Of a stretch of 64,000 bases of DNA, positions 1 to 8,579 are shown piece by piece. The position numbers were made by a program, and so were the translations under genes. Each line of letters starts with the position of its first letter. Position 1 is the first letter of the stretch. The stretch is from NCBI RefSeq assembly GCF_000430885.1, contig NZ_AUMW01000015.1:1-64000 (forward strand), in the 5' to 3' direction. This DNA comes from Desulfotruncus alcoholivorax DSM 16058 (GTDB lineage: Bacteria; Bacillota; Desulfotomaculia; Desulfotomaculales; Desulfallaceae). Below the pieces are notes generated by a model, which saw only the letters and a list, made by a program, of their open reading frames with translations, was not told the origin of the DNA and searched no databases.

Positions 1-360
1 GTTCAGGCCGATAAGATCTACCGAAACACGGAAAATCTTCGGTACTGCGAACAACATGGCATACGGCTCAGTGGACCAAAGCTAGGGAGACCACCGGCTA
101 ACAAAGAGATAGAGAAGGAACAAAAACGCCTGGAACGGCAAGATGCCAGCGAACGTAATGCTGTAGAAGGTAAATTCGGCGAAGGGAAGCGGCGCTACAG
201 TTTGGCTCGTATTATGGCACGCCTGAAAGAGACCGCCGAAAGCGTGATTTGTCTACAGTTCCTGGTGATGAACTTGGAGCATAGACTCCGTGTTCTTTTG
301 TTCTATTTTCTGCGGCACCTTTTTCGGTATAATCTAGCTTTAGTTCGACCGTCATTATAG
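1..360 (+). CDS. IS5-like transposase, C-terminal part (cut by window edge)
   Basis: The open frame enters from the left edge and ends at TAG 358-360, giving about 119 residues. It shows the C-terminal signature of IS5-type DDE transposases: an ADKIYRN segment near residue 3 that probably carries the second catalytic Asp, GPKLGRP near residue 25, and RNAVEGKFG near residue 52 with the catalytic Glu at about residue 56. An LQFLVMNLE-type helix and a basic, aromatic tail follow. It catalyses cut-and-paste movement of the insertion sequence. The reading frame is open as far as visible, so the element may still be intact beyond the window. Its 3' end abuts the galE remnant. Confidence 0.85.
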   Translation, partial: VQADKIYRNTENLRYCEQHGIRLSGPKLGRPPANKEIEKEQKRLERQDASERNAVEGKFGEGKRRYSLARIMARLKETAESVICLQFLVMNLEHRLRVLLFYFLRHLFRYNLALVRPSL

Positions 361-397
361 TGTTTTAATTGAAATTAGGATTGGTTCAGCAAACCCT
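1..397 (+). mobile_element. IS5-like insertion sequence, right end
   Basis: The transposase stop is followed by about 35 non-coding bases ending in GGTTCAGCAAACCCTAG (383-399), where the homology of the adjacent galE remnant also stops, right after its RELN residues. This places the element end near 395. The junction CTAG fits the short YTAR targets of IS5-group elements. The left end lies outside the window, so terminal repeats and target duplication cannot be compared. Confidence 0.6.
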
Positions 398-836
398 AGT
401 TAAGTTCCCGCTTTGCTTTTGAGATATCGGCATAACATTCAGCAATATCGCCTGGTCTTCGGTCTACGATTTCATAGGGTACTTTAATACCATTTGCCTC
501 TTCAAAAGCCTTAACTAACTGCAAAACTGAAGTCCCTTTACCAGTTATAATAATAGGAAAGCAGCATCTCCACCGACTCACCTACCGCCTTAAGACCGGC
601 AAAATGAATAATGCCATCTATTTGGTGAGAGATAAAGACACTGTTAACCGATGCTTCAACGGTCACGTCTATCTCATAGAAAGTGAGTTCTTTATTTGTT
701 ATCTGTTTTATTTTATCTATAGTCTGGGGCTTACTGTTGCAAAGATTATCGGCAACAATCACCGTATGTCTTCCAACAAGGCAACACAGGTATGTGAGCC
801 TATATATCCAGCACCGCCGGTAACTAGTATGTTCAT
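396..836 (-). pseudogene. galE: UDP-glucose 4-epimerase remnant, frameshifted and internally deleted
   Basis: The reading starts with ATG at 836 and the Rossmann motif GGAGYIGSH, then loses frame near 760. It resumes as IVADNLCNSKPQTIDKIKQ and continues to [13 protein letters not shown]. It then jumps directly to [14 protein letters not shown] and [12 protein letters not shown], which belong to the C-terminal third of GalE. The middle of the protein, including the catalytic Ser and Tyr-x3-Lys, is missing; the join lies in the run TATTATTATAAC, which suggests deletion at short repeats. The 3' end is cut by the IS element. It would have interconverted UDP-Glc and UDP-Gal; it cannot be functional now. 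Confidence 0.85.
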
Positions 837-879
837 ATATTACAAATCGAACCTTTCTGGCCTTTTGAGCATTAACCTT

Positions 880-1947
880 TTATTGCACCTTATAATAGTC
901 AACAAACCACTCCGCAAACCTCAACAACCCATCCTCAATACTGGTGCTGGGCTTGAAATCAAAATCACGCTCCAGTTCGGCAGTGGAAGCGTACGTCCTT
1001 GGTACATCCCCGGGCTGCATAGGCAGGAACTCTTTCTCTGCCAAAATGTTCTTCCCGGTGGCCTTGCTCAGTGCCTTTTCCAGCGTTTCGATGAAATACA
1101 TCAGCTGCTCCGGATTGTTGTTGCCTATATTATATACCTTGTGCCGCACCCCGTCTTTAGCAGGCGGGTTGCTTAATATCCTCTCCACCCCAGTGACAAT
1201 ATCGTCAATGTAAGTGAAATCCCGGTACATATCACCGTGGTTAAAAACTTTAATGGGCTCTCCCTTCATTATCTTCTGGCTAAATGAGAAATAAGCCATA
1301 TCGGGGCGGCCCATAGGTCCTTAGACAGTGAAAAACCTTAGACCGATGGCCGGTATATTATAAAGGTGGCTGTAAGTATAGGCCATCAGCTCGTTTGATT
1401 TTTTGGTGGCGGCATAAAGGGAGACAGGGTTGTCCACGAAATCGCCCTCTGAAAAGGGGACTTTTTTATTGGCGCCGTAAACCGAGCTGGATGATGCGTA
1501 AACAAGGTGCTCGACGCCTTGATAATTGCTGTGCTGGTTATCTGCTTGGTCATACGAATGGCGGCAGGCTTCCAGTATATTATAGAACCCGATGATATTG
1601 CTCTGGATATATGCATCGGGATTTTCGATACTGTAACGCACCCCCGCCTGGGCCGCCAGGTTTACCACAATATGGGGCTTGTACTTGCTGAATGCAGTAT
1701 TAACCATATCCTTGTCCGAGATGTCGCCCTTGAGGAAGGTGAATATGCCGCTGCTTTTTGTTTGCATTAGCTTTTCAAGCCTGGCTTGTTTTAAGGATAC
1801 ATCATAATAGTCGTTGAGATTATCAATACAAATCACCCGGCAGCCCTGTTCCAGCAGTCGTTTGGCCAGAAAATAGTCTATAAACCCCGCCGCCCCGGTG
1901 ATTAGATAGGTCTTTGTTGTATCCAGTTCCTTGTAATCCGCTCTCAT
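880..1947 (-). pseudogene. UDP-glucuronate 4-epimerase with in-frame stop
   Basis: Two adjacent open segments are in the same frame and together make about 355 codons of a short-chain epimerase. The first ends LRFFTV and is followed by TAA (1321-1323) exactly where the family has Tyr in RFFTVYGP; the reading then continues GPMGRPDMAYF to the natural end. The YAATKKSNE motif with the catalytic Tyr-x3-Lys is kept. The nucleotide-binding motif reads GAAGFID, so its third Gly is also lost, which supports real decay rather than a single sequencing error. The start ATG 1947 has AAGGAG upstream. The family converts UDP-GlcA to UDP-GalA, the step after the equally broken dehydrogenase next to it. Confidence 0.8.
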
Positions 1948-2113
1948 ATGAATACTTGCTCCTTACGATTATATTAATTGATAAGAATATAGATTCGAAC
2001 TCTATTTTCATTCGTAATTGTGCCGCGACGCGGTAAGGGGTTTGATAAAATAATGGTTATTAATCGTTGGCAATCACATTTCCATGAATGGTTGTAATTA
2101 AAGATCATCGATG

Positions 2114-3490
2114 TTAAGCAATGTACTGCCGGTGGCCCGGGTTATACGAGTTATTTGACTTTAAGTCTTTATTTTCCACCACAGCCTGTCTGCCAATGGA
2201 ATAATACTCCACTCCGGCATCCTGCATCTCTTCAATGCCGTATATATTCCTGCCGTCATATACCAGCGGTGTACGCATTAGCTTCTTATACTCCTTTGGC
2301 TGCACAGCTTTAATCTCGCTCCATTCGGTGAAGATAAAGCAGACATTAGCGCCGGAAAGTGCCTCTTCCGGTTTGTCTACATACTTAATGTTATACTCAC
2401 CCTCCGGGTACCTCTGCTTGAAATTATCGCAGCCCACAGGGTCATAGGCATAAACATGGGCCCCCCGCTCCAACAGCAGCGGAACATTCTCCAGGGACGG
2501 CGCCTCCCGCAAATCGTCTGTTCCGGGCTTGAAGGTCAGCCCCAATACCGCCACTTTCAGGCCATCAAAGGTAATCAGCCGGTTCGAAGCCTTTTTGTAT
2601 AATATGGTCTTCTGGTCGTTATTTACGGCAATGGCGGCCTTCACTGTCCGCAGCTCATAGCCGTTCTGCCTGGCCAGATAATCCAGCGCCTTGGTGTCCT
2701 TGGGGAAGCAGCTTCCGCCGTAGCCGATACTGGCATTTAAGAATTTACTACCAATACGCTCATCGAAGGACATGCCTCGGGCTACATCTTGAATATCTGC
2801 GCCTACCAGTTCGCAGAGGTTGGCGATGTCGTTCATGTAGGATATTTTTAAAGCCAGGAAATCATTGGCCGCATATTTAATCATTTCCGCTGACCTTCTG
2901 CTTACTGATACAATTGGTAGATTAAATGGCTCATATATTTTCATCAACATTTCTTCAGCCCATTGGCTGTCCGTGCCGATGATGATTCTGGCCGCCTCAA
3001 GCGTATCGCGCACCGCCGTGCCCTGGGCCAGAAATTCGGGGTTGCTTGCTACTTCTACTTTAACGTCATGCACCAGGAAATCATGGATGAATTGCTCTAC
3101 TTTATCATTTGTACCGACGGGGACTGTTGACTTTACCACCACAAGGCAATCCTTTTCTATGGTTTCCGCTATTTGTCTGGCCACGGTGGCTATGTAGGAC
3201 AGGTTGGCGGAACCGTCGGGTTGCTCGGGGGTGCCGACACCGATGAAAATCGCGTCGGCGTCTTTATAGGCCCGGGTGTTGTCGGTGGTAAACCTGAGCC
3301 TGCCGGCGGCGTAATTTTTCTGCATCAGTTCTTCCAAGCCTGTTTCATAAATGGGAGAGATGCCTTGCTTCAGCAGATTGATTTTTTGTTCGTCAATATC
3401 GACACAGGTAACTTTGTGGCCTACTTAGGCGAAACATACGCCAGATACTAATCCGACATAGCCTGTGCCGGCTACTGATATTTTGTACAT
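2114..3490 (-). pseudogene. ugd: UDP-glucose 6-dehydrogenase with in-frame stop at codon 22
   Basis: ATG at 3490 with GGAGG upstream opens MYKISVAGTGYVGLV, the NAD-binding start of UDP-glucose dehydrogenases. It hits TAA at 3425-3427, where relatives have Glu in FAEVGH. The same frame then continues without a break for more than 430 codons, including the catalytic region GYGGSCFPKDTKAL and the C-terminal UDP-binding domain. A shortened protein from an internal start would lack the NAD-binding Gly motif and should be inactive. The intact enzyme oxidises UDP-Glc to UDP-GlcA. It begins two bases after the end of the upstream 2-epimerase, so it was part of the same operon. Confidence 0.85.
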
Positions 3491-3492
3491 AG

Positions 3493-4632
3493 TCACTTCC
3501 TCCAAACCACCCTATTAACTATCCCCGTATAACTCTGAATAATCTTGACCACCTTCACGCTTACGTTTTCATCCGCATAGTCAGGTGTCGTAACGCCGAG
3601 GTCGCCATTTTTATGCATAGCAACAGCCAGGTCAACTGCCTGCAGTACCTGCTCTGTAGTGATACTTCCAATAATGAAATTACCTTTATCCATGGATTCC
3701 GGCCGCTCGGTGCTGGTTCGCACAGATACAGCCGGAAATTTGAAATAGGATGCTTCCTCCGGTATAGTACCGCTATCAGATACAACGCAAAATGCATTTA
3801 GCTGCAAATTATTATAATCCGAAAACCCGAAGGGTTTTAAACTCCGCACATGGGGGTGAAATTTAAAGCCCCTTTGCTCAATGAACTTGGCGCTGCGGGG
3901 ATGCGTACTGTAAATAACAGGCATATCATAATGCTCCGCCATGGCATTGACCGCATTCATCAAGGCAAAAAAGTTCTCTTCAATATCAATATTCTCCTCA
4001 CGATGGGCAGAAAGCAAAATATATTTCCCCTTCTCCAAACCCAAATGCTCAACTACCTTGCTGCGCTTAATTTTATCAATATTGGCGGTCAGCACTTCTG
4101 CCATAGGGGACCCTGTTACATAAGTGCGCTCTTTGGCTACGCCTTCATAGTTCAAATAGCGCCTGGCGTGTTCGCTGTAGCACAGATTCACGTCCGCGAT
4201 ATGGTCAACAATTCTGCGATTGGTTTCTTCGGGTAGATTCTCATCAAAACAGCGGTTGCCGGCTTCCATATGAAAGATAGGCACTTTCAGTCTTTTGGCT
4301 GATATGGCTGACAGAGCTGAGTTTGTATCGCCCAGGATCAAGAGTGCATCCGGTTTCACTTCTGAGAGCACCTTATAACTTTTAGCTATAATATTGCCAA
4401 TGGTTTCACCCAAATCTCCACCGACTGCCTCCAGGTAGTAATCAGGCTCCCTTAAACCCAAATCCTCAAAGAAAATCTGGTTAAGCGTGTAATCCCAATT
4501 CTGGCCGGTATGCACCAGGATATGGTCAAAATAAATATCGCATTTTTTGATTACTTCGGACAGCCGTATTATCTCCGGTCTGGTGCCAAGGATGGTCATT
4601 AGTTTTAGTTTTCTCATTGCCGTATTAGCCAC
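3493..4632 (-). CDS. Non-hydrolysing UDP-N-acetyl sugar 2-epimerase (CapG/FnlC/WbpI-like)
   Basis: About 379 residues. The motifs MTILGTRPEIIRLSEVI, HTGQNWDYTLNQIFF, HMEAGNRCFDENLPEE and SDSGTIPEEA are those of the WecB-like 2-epimerase family. I chose GTG 4632 because GGAGG lies six bases upstream; the longer frame to 4683 runs inside the capF tail fragment. It is a close paralogue of the gene at 16191-17318. Two roles are possible. Linked to WbpE/WbpD/WbpB it may act as WbpI, turning UDP-GlcNAc(3NAc)A into the manno form. Its capF-derived leader says it began as a CapG/FnlC gene for UDP-L-FucNAc. Sequence alone does not decide between them. Confidence 0.85.
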   Translation of the reverse strand: MANTAMRKLKLMTILGTRPEIIRLSEVIKKCDIYFDHILVHTGQNWDYTLNQIFFEDLGLREPDYYLEAVGGDLGETIGNIIAKSYKVLSEVKPDALLILGDTNSALSAISAKRLKVPIFHMEAGNRCFDENLPEETNRRIVDHIADVNLCYSEHARRYLNYEGVAKERTYVTGSPMAEVLTANIDKIKRSKVVEHLGLEKGKYILLSAHREENIDIEENFFALMNAVNAMAEHYDMPVIYSTHPRSAKFIEQRGFKFHPHVRSLKPFGFSDYNNLQLNAFCVVSDSGTIPEEASYFKFPAVSVRTSTERPESMDKGNFIIGSITTEQVLQAVDLAVAMHKNGDLGVTTPDYADENVSVKVVKIIQSYTGIVNRVVWRK

Positions 4633-4633
4633 T

Positions 4634-4801
4634 TTACACCTCCAAATAATACGTGTCCGGCTTCTCCGGGTCAAAACATTCATTGGCCCACATAATGGTC
4701 ACCATGTCTGTATCACCAAGGTTTTCAATGTTATGGGTATACCCTGGGGGTATATCAACAACTTTCAACCTCTGGCCTTTGAAATTTCCTCGAACAAGTT
4801 T
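4634..4801 (-). pseudogene. capF C-terminal remnant (cupin tail)
   Basis: A frame ending at TAA 4634 reads KVVDIPPGYTHNIENLGD and then ANECFDPEKPDTYYLEV, nearly matching the last 45 residues of the intact CapF at 17322. Upstream it runs into a TGA at 4802-4804 and no recognisable CapF sequence. The end of the fragment carries the GGAGG that serves as ribosome binding site for the following 2-epimerase, as in the intact capF-capG junction. The rest of this second capF, and any second capE, are gone. Confidence 0.8.
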
Positions 4802-4890
4802 TCAATGGCAGTTGACACGTGAGGGAAAAGATGGTTTCCAAAAATTTTTATGGGTCCTTTTTCAGCTCGATTACTATCTGCTAAAGCACA

Positions 4891-6018
4891 TCATACTATA
4901 TAAGACTTAATTACATCACACACGGCTGTAACATCCTCTTCTGTTATATAAGGATGCATCGGTAGAGAAAGTACAATATCACAAAGTTCATTGGTCACTT
5001 CAAAATCGTTCTCATCAAACTCTAAATCCGCAAAAGCGCCTTGTTTATGCATCGGCTTGATATAATAAATCATGCTCGGTATGCCTTGCTCTTTCAGCTT
5101 GGCTTGCAGACCATCACGCTGCTCTTTATTCTTCAGCTTGATGGTGTACTGAGCAAAACTCGAATAGAACCCATCCGGTATTACAGGTATTTCAACAACG
5201 CCATCCAGTCTTTCATTGTAATGTCGGTATACCCTGTTCACATCTTCCAGTTCATGGTTAATAAAGGCTTTCAACTTTACTTTTAATACGGCGGCTTGAA
5301 TGGTATCCAATCTTGAATTAACTCCAATTCTCACATTGTCGTACTTATTGTCACCTTTGCCGTGAACTTTAAGAGATTTGACAAGCTGTGCCAGTTCATC
5401 ATCATTGGTGAACACAGCTCCGCCGTCTCCGTAGCATCCCAGCGGTTTTGCGGGGAAGAATGAAGTAGTTGCTGCGTCGCCAAAACTGCAGGCTCTTTGT
5501 CCATTAATATTGCCACCGAAGCCCTGAGCGCCGTCTTCCAAAACCAACAGGTTATATTTCTTCGCTATTTTTAGTATTTCTGGATAATTTGCAGGCAGGC
5601 CAAATAAATCAACAGGAATGATAGCTTTAGGAGTTAATTTCCCTTTCGCTATTGTCTTCCGAATTGCTTTCTCCAATTTTGCCGGATCTAAGTTAAAAGT
5701 GTCTCTGTCTACATCCACGAATATAGGAGTCGCCCCTTCAAAAGAAACAATTTCGCCTGTTGAAAAGAACGTAAAATCGGGTACGAAAACTGCGTCTCCT
5801 GCTTTAATTCCCCAGGCCATCGCCACAAGCGTCATTGCTTCTGTTCCATTGGCACAGGAAATGCAGTGCTTCACTCCAACATATTCGGCCAAAAGCGCTT
5901 CCAATTCACCAACCTGTTTGCCACCTATAAAGTTTGCATTTAATAAAACTTCCTGTATTGCAGAATCAATCTCAGCCTTATATTTTTGATATTGAGCTTT
6001 TAAATCTCTAAATTGCAT
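4891..6018 (-). CDS. DegT/DnrJ/EryC1 aminotransferase, WbpE-like
   Basis: 375 residues, the usual length for sugar aminotransferases. The start MQFRDLKAQYQKYK, SCANGTEA near residue 54 and VLEDGAQGFGG near residue 159 are seen. SFFPAKPLGCYGDGG carries the PLP-binding Lys at about residue 191. The closest functional type is WbpE/WlbC, which transaminates UDP-3-keto-GlcNAcA to the 3-amino sugar using glutamate. Its neighbours, a WbpD-like acetyltransferase and a WbpB-like dehydrogenase, are the enzymes before and after it in that pathway. ATG 6018 has GGAGC upstream. The end is followed by about 90 bases and the capF remnant. Confidence 0.88.
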   Translation of the reverse strand: MQFRDLKAQYQKYKAEIDSAIQEVLLNANFIGGKQVGELEALLAEYVGVKHCISCANGTEAMTLVAMAWGIKAGDAVFVPDFTFFSTGEIVSFEGATPIFVDVDRDTFNLDPAKLEKAIRKTIAKGKLTPKAIIPVDLFGLPANYPEILKIAKKYNLLVLEDGAQGFGGNINGQRACSFGDAATTSFFPAKPLGCYGDGGAVFTNDDELAQLVKSLKVHGKGDNKYDNVRIGVNSRLDTIQAAVLKVKLKAFINHELEDVNRVYRHYNERLDGVVEIPVIPDGFYSSFAQYTIKLKNKEQRDGLQAKLKEQGIPSMIYYIKPMHKQGAFADLEFDENDFEVTNELCDIVLSLPMHPYITEEDVTAVCDVIKSYIV

Positions 6019-6123
6019 TTTATTGCTCCATTAATTTATTATTTGATGCTTTACATATTAGGGGATTATCCCCCCGGTCTGTTGAAATGTGTTATTCTTA
6101 AAATTTTTCTCTTTCACACGATT

Positions 6124-6687
6124 TTATTTCTCTTCTAGCTTACCATCCATCAATACATACTCTCTGCCGCAAACCTTGCACTTAAGCCCATCTTTAAGCG
6201 GCATTCCGCATTCACATACCCAACCCACTTGTCTAGCCGGTACCCCTGCCATTAAAGCATAGTCCGGTACATCCTTAGTCACAACTGCACCGGAAGCTAT
6301 CATCGCCCACCTGCCGACGGTATGTCCACAAACAATGGTAGCATTTGCACCGATGGATGCACCGTATTTAATAAGCGTCTTCTTATAACCGACACTACCT
6401 TTGGGATATTTACTTCTCGGCGTTAAGTCATTAGTAAACACACAAGACGGCCCACAGAATACGTAGTCCTCTAATACCACGCCTTCGTATACAGATACGT
6501 TGTTCTGGATTTTCACTCCGTTGCCGATCTTCACGTTATTTGAAACATTAACATTCTGACCTAAAGAACAATTCTCTCCAATCTGCGAGCCTTTTTGAAC
6601 ATGGCTAAAATGCCATATCTTTGTGCCACTGCCTATAGTTACATCCTCATCAATATAACTGCTTTCGTGTACAAAATAGTCCGCCAT
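6124..6687 (-). CDS. WbpD-like UDP-sugar 3-N-acetyltransferase (left-handed beta-helix)
   Basis: 187 residues from ATG 6687; a GTG three bases upstream is a possible alternative. Hexapeptide repeats typical of LbetaH acetyltransferases fill residues 10-150 (VTIGSGTKIWHFSHV, IGNGVKIQNNVSVYEG, IGANATIVCGHTVG). The tail has four cysteines in two pairs, CECG and CKVCG, a small zinc-ribbon-like end. The family acetylates the 3-amino group of UDP-GlcNAc(3NH2)A with acetyl-CoA. It lies between the matching aminotransferase and dehydrogenase genes, 17 bases after the latter. Confidence 0.87.
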   Translation of the reverse strand: MADYFVHESSYIDEDVTIGSGTKIWHFSHVQKGSQIGENCSLGQNVNVSNNVKIGNGVKIQNNVSVYEGVVLEDYVFCGPSCVFTNDLTPRSKYPKGSVGYKKTLIKYGASIGANATIVCGHTVGRWAMIASGAVVTKDVPDYALMAGVPARQVGWVCECGMPLKDGLKCKVCGREYVLMDGKLEEK

Positions 6688-6704
6688 CACTTCCTACTCC
6701 TATC

Positions 6705-7667
6705 TCATTCATTTTTGCATATTAACTCTTGCACTGTCTCCAGCACTTTGACAACTTCGTGTCCAGTTATTCCACTAGCTATTTCAATTGTTTTATCAAG
6801 GTTCTCAACAAAGTATTTCAGCTCTTCAGTCAGGGGCATCATACCCTTCTCATAAGGGATGATTTCATCAGGCTGCTCTACTTTAACCGGTTTACCTTCC
6901 ACCCAATCTATGTGTTTGTTATAATAAAGAATGTTTTTATCTAAAGAGGAATCATCAAAAGATATCATTCCGTGACTACCCACCACGACCAACCTTTGCT
7001 CTTTAAAGGGATGCAACCAAGAAACAAAGATATGAGCATGTATATTGCCTGAGTAGACAAACTGTGTCATTGTCACATCATAGATTTTATCCTGGAGGAA
7101 TTTTGCTCCTTTGGCTTCTATCTTAATGGTTGGTTGCCCAATAAAATAATCCAAGATCGAAATATCATGAGGCGCAAATGACCAGAAAACATTTTCCTCT
7201 GTTCTGACTGTTCCCAAGTTTAATCTGGTTGAATAAACATAATAAAGCTGTCCAATTTTGCCGCTATCGATGACCTCTTTGATTTTTTTGATGGCTGGAT
7301 GGAAAAGTAAGAGATGTCCTACCATAAGTCTGGCTTTTTTTTGCTCAGCAATCTCAATAAGCTCTTTTGAATGCTTTGAGGAAAGAGTCATTGGTTTTTC
7401 TATGAGTACATTTAAGCCCTGTTCCAGCAATTTCCTTCCCACAGGATAATGGGTTTCTGCAGGTGTAGCTAATATGTATCCGTCAAAACTTTGCTGAATT
7501 GCATAATCTAGTTCAGTAAAACCCTTTACTGGATATTGCTTTAACAGTTCATTCAGCCTTTGCTGGTTGACTTCCACAATACCCGCTAAGTTACCCATAT
7601 GGAAAAGAGTTCTGATGTGGTTTTGCCCCCATCTTCCTCCTCCGATTACGCATATTTTTCTTTTCAT
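6705..7667 (-). CDS. WbpB-like NAD-dependent UDP-sugar 3-dehydrogenase (Gfo/Idh/MocA)
   Basis: 320 residues. The N-terminal Rossmann motif CVIGGGRWGQNH, the central VLIEKPMTLS (EKP motif of the Gfo/Idh/MocA family) and FAPHDISILDYF near residue 170 are clear. The family member WbpB/WlbA oxidises UDP-GlcNAcA at C3, feeding the aminotransferase two genes downstream. ATG 7667 has AGGAG about nine bases upstream. It is the first gene of the surviving WbpB-D-E run; an IS481-like remnant now separates it from the wzy gene. Confidence 0.87.
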   Translation of the reverse strand: MKRKICVIGGGRWGQNHIRTLFHMGNLAGIVEVNQQRLNELLKQYPVKGFTELDYAIQQSFDGYILATPAETHYPVGRKLLEQGLNVLIEKPMTLSSKHSKELIEIAEQKKARLMVGHLLLFHPAIKKIKEVIDSGKIGQLYYVYSTRLNLGTVRTEENVFWSFAPHDISILDYFIGQPTIKIEAKGAKFLQDKIYDVTMTQFVYSGNIHAHIFVSWLHPFKEQRLVVVGSHGMISFDDSSLDKNILYYNKHIDWVEGKPVKVEQPDEIIPYEKGMMPLTEELKYFVENLDKTIEIASGITGHEVVKVLETVQELICKNE

Positions 7668-7719
7668 AGCTAATTGCTCCTATAATTTTTTTTCGAAAGA
7701 ATATAGAAATTAGCGGTAT

Positions 7720-8578
7720 TTGTCCCTAGCATTATGCTGCAGAAAGCAAGCCATGGAACTTGATCGGAAAAAAGTTTATTCCCATCGAGAAATATCCGAT
7801 AAATGCCAGATATCCCATACCACCTTCTACAAGTTTTTGAAAAGATACGAGGAACATGGTGAGGCTGGCCTGCACGATAAAGAACGTGTACCAGGCATCA
7901 GGCCTAATCAAACACCGCCGGACGTTGAAGAAGCTATCCTGGCTTTTGTCCAGGAACACCCAGCTCATGGCCCCAAAAGGATCAGCGCCGAACTGAGAAA
8001 ACCAGAAAACGGTGGAATTAAAATCGGCGAAACCGCTGTATACGGGGTACTTAGACGGAATGGCCTCAGGCGCGAACGCCTTAAATGGATTGATTCCCTG
8101 CAACCTCCGCAGGAGAAAACAGACTCGAAAAAGTGTATGTCCAGGTCGGGGTGGACTGTGCCAGCAGCTATGGCTGGGCACGGCTCTACACCGACAAGAC
8201 AGCTGAATCCGCTGCTGATTTTCTGAACTATGTCCATCACGACTATCAGTCTATGGGTGTTAAGTTACAGCGGGCTCTGACGGATAACGGAAAGGAATAC
8301 GGCTCGTCCGAACCCACGTATGAGCATTGTAATGGTGCTACATGCCTTATCCTGGGCGTTAAGCATAAGACCACCAAGGTAAAGCACCCCTGGACCAACG
8401 GTTATGCTGAACGGTTATTCAGACTCTATACCAGGAATTTTTCCAGGTAGACTTAAGGTGCAAAAGATATTTCTCTGTAGAAGAACTCCAGTCTGACCTG
8501 AACGAATTTTTGCGCTATTATAACTGGGAACGCCCTCACCAAATTCAACAAGAAAGGTATACTACCTATTTGTGGTAG
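7720..8578 (+). pseudogene. IS481-like transposase remnant with at least two frame breaks
   Basis: Residues 1-130 of the first segment have a helix-turn-helix region (YSHREISDKCQISHTTFYKF) and the HPAHGPKRISAEL linker of integrase-core transposases. The frame is lost near 8123 with loss of the first catalytic region. It resumes as VYVQVGVDCASSYGWARLY and TDNGKEYGS, shifts again near 8430, and ends FLRYYNWERPHQ, the usual C-terminal region. It is inactive. It lies on the opposite strand to the polysaccharide genes and splits the wbpB operon from wzy. No clear terminal repeats were found. Confidence 0.85.
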
Positions 8579-8579
8579 T

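Noticed and set aside
1321-1323. Programmed recoding at the TAA in the epimerase gene
   Set aside because: No slippery sequence or structured element is visible, TAA is not used for selenocysteine or pyrrolysine, and the same protein has lost a Gly of its cofactor motif.
2114-3337. A shorter, intact dehydrogenase starting at an internal TTG
   Set aside because: The codon is a normal Leu inside the family sequence and such a product would lack the NAD-binding motif; the full frame starts at ATG 3490 and is interrupted by TAA.
4633-4683. Upstream ATG extension of the 2-epimerase
   Set aside because: The extra codons overlap the capF tail in another frame; the GTG at 4632 has the correctly spaced GGAGG.
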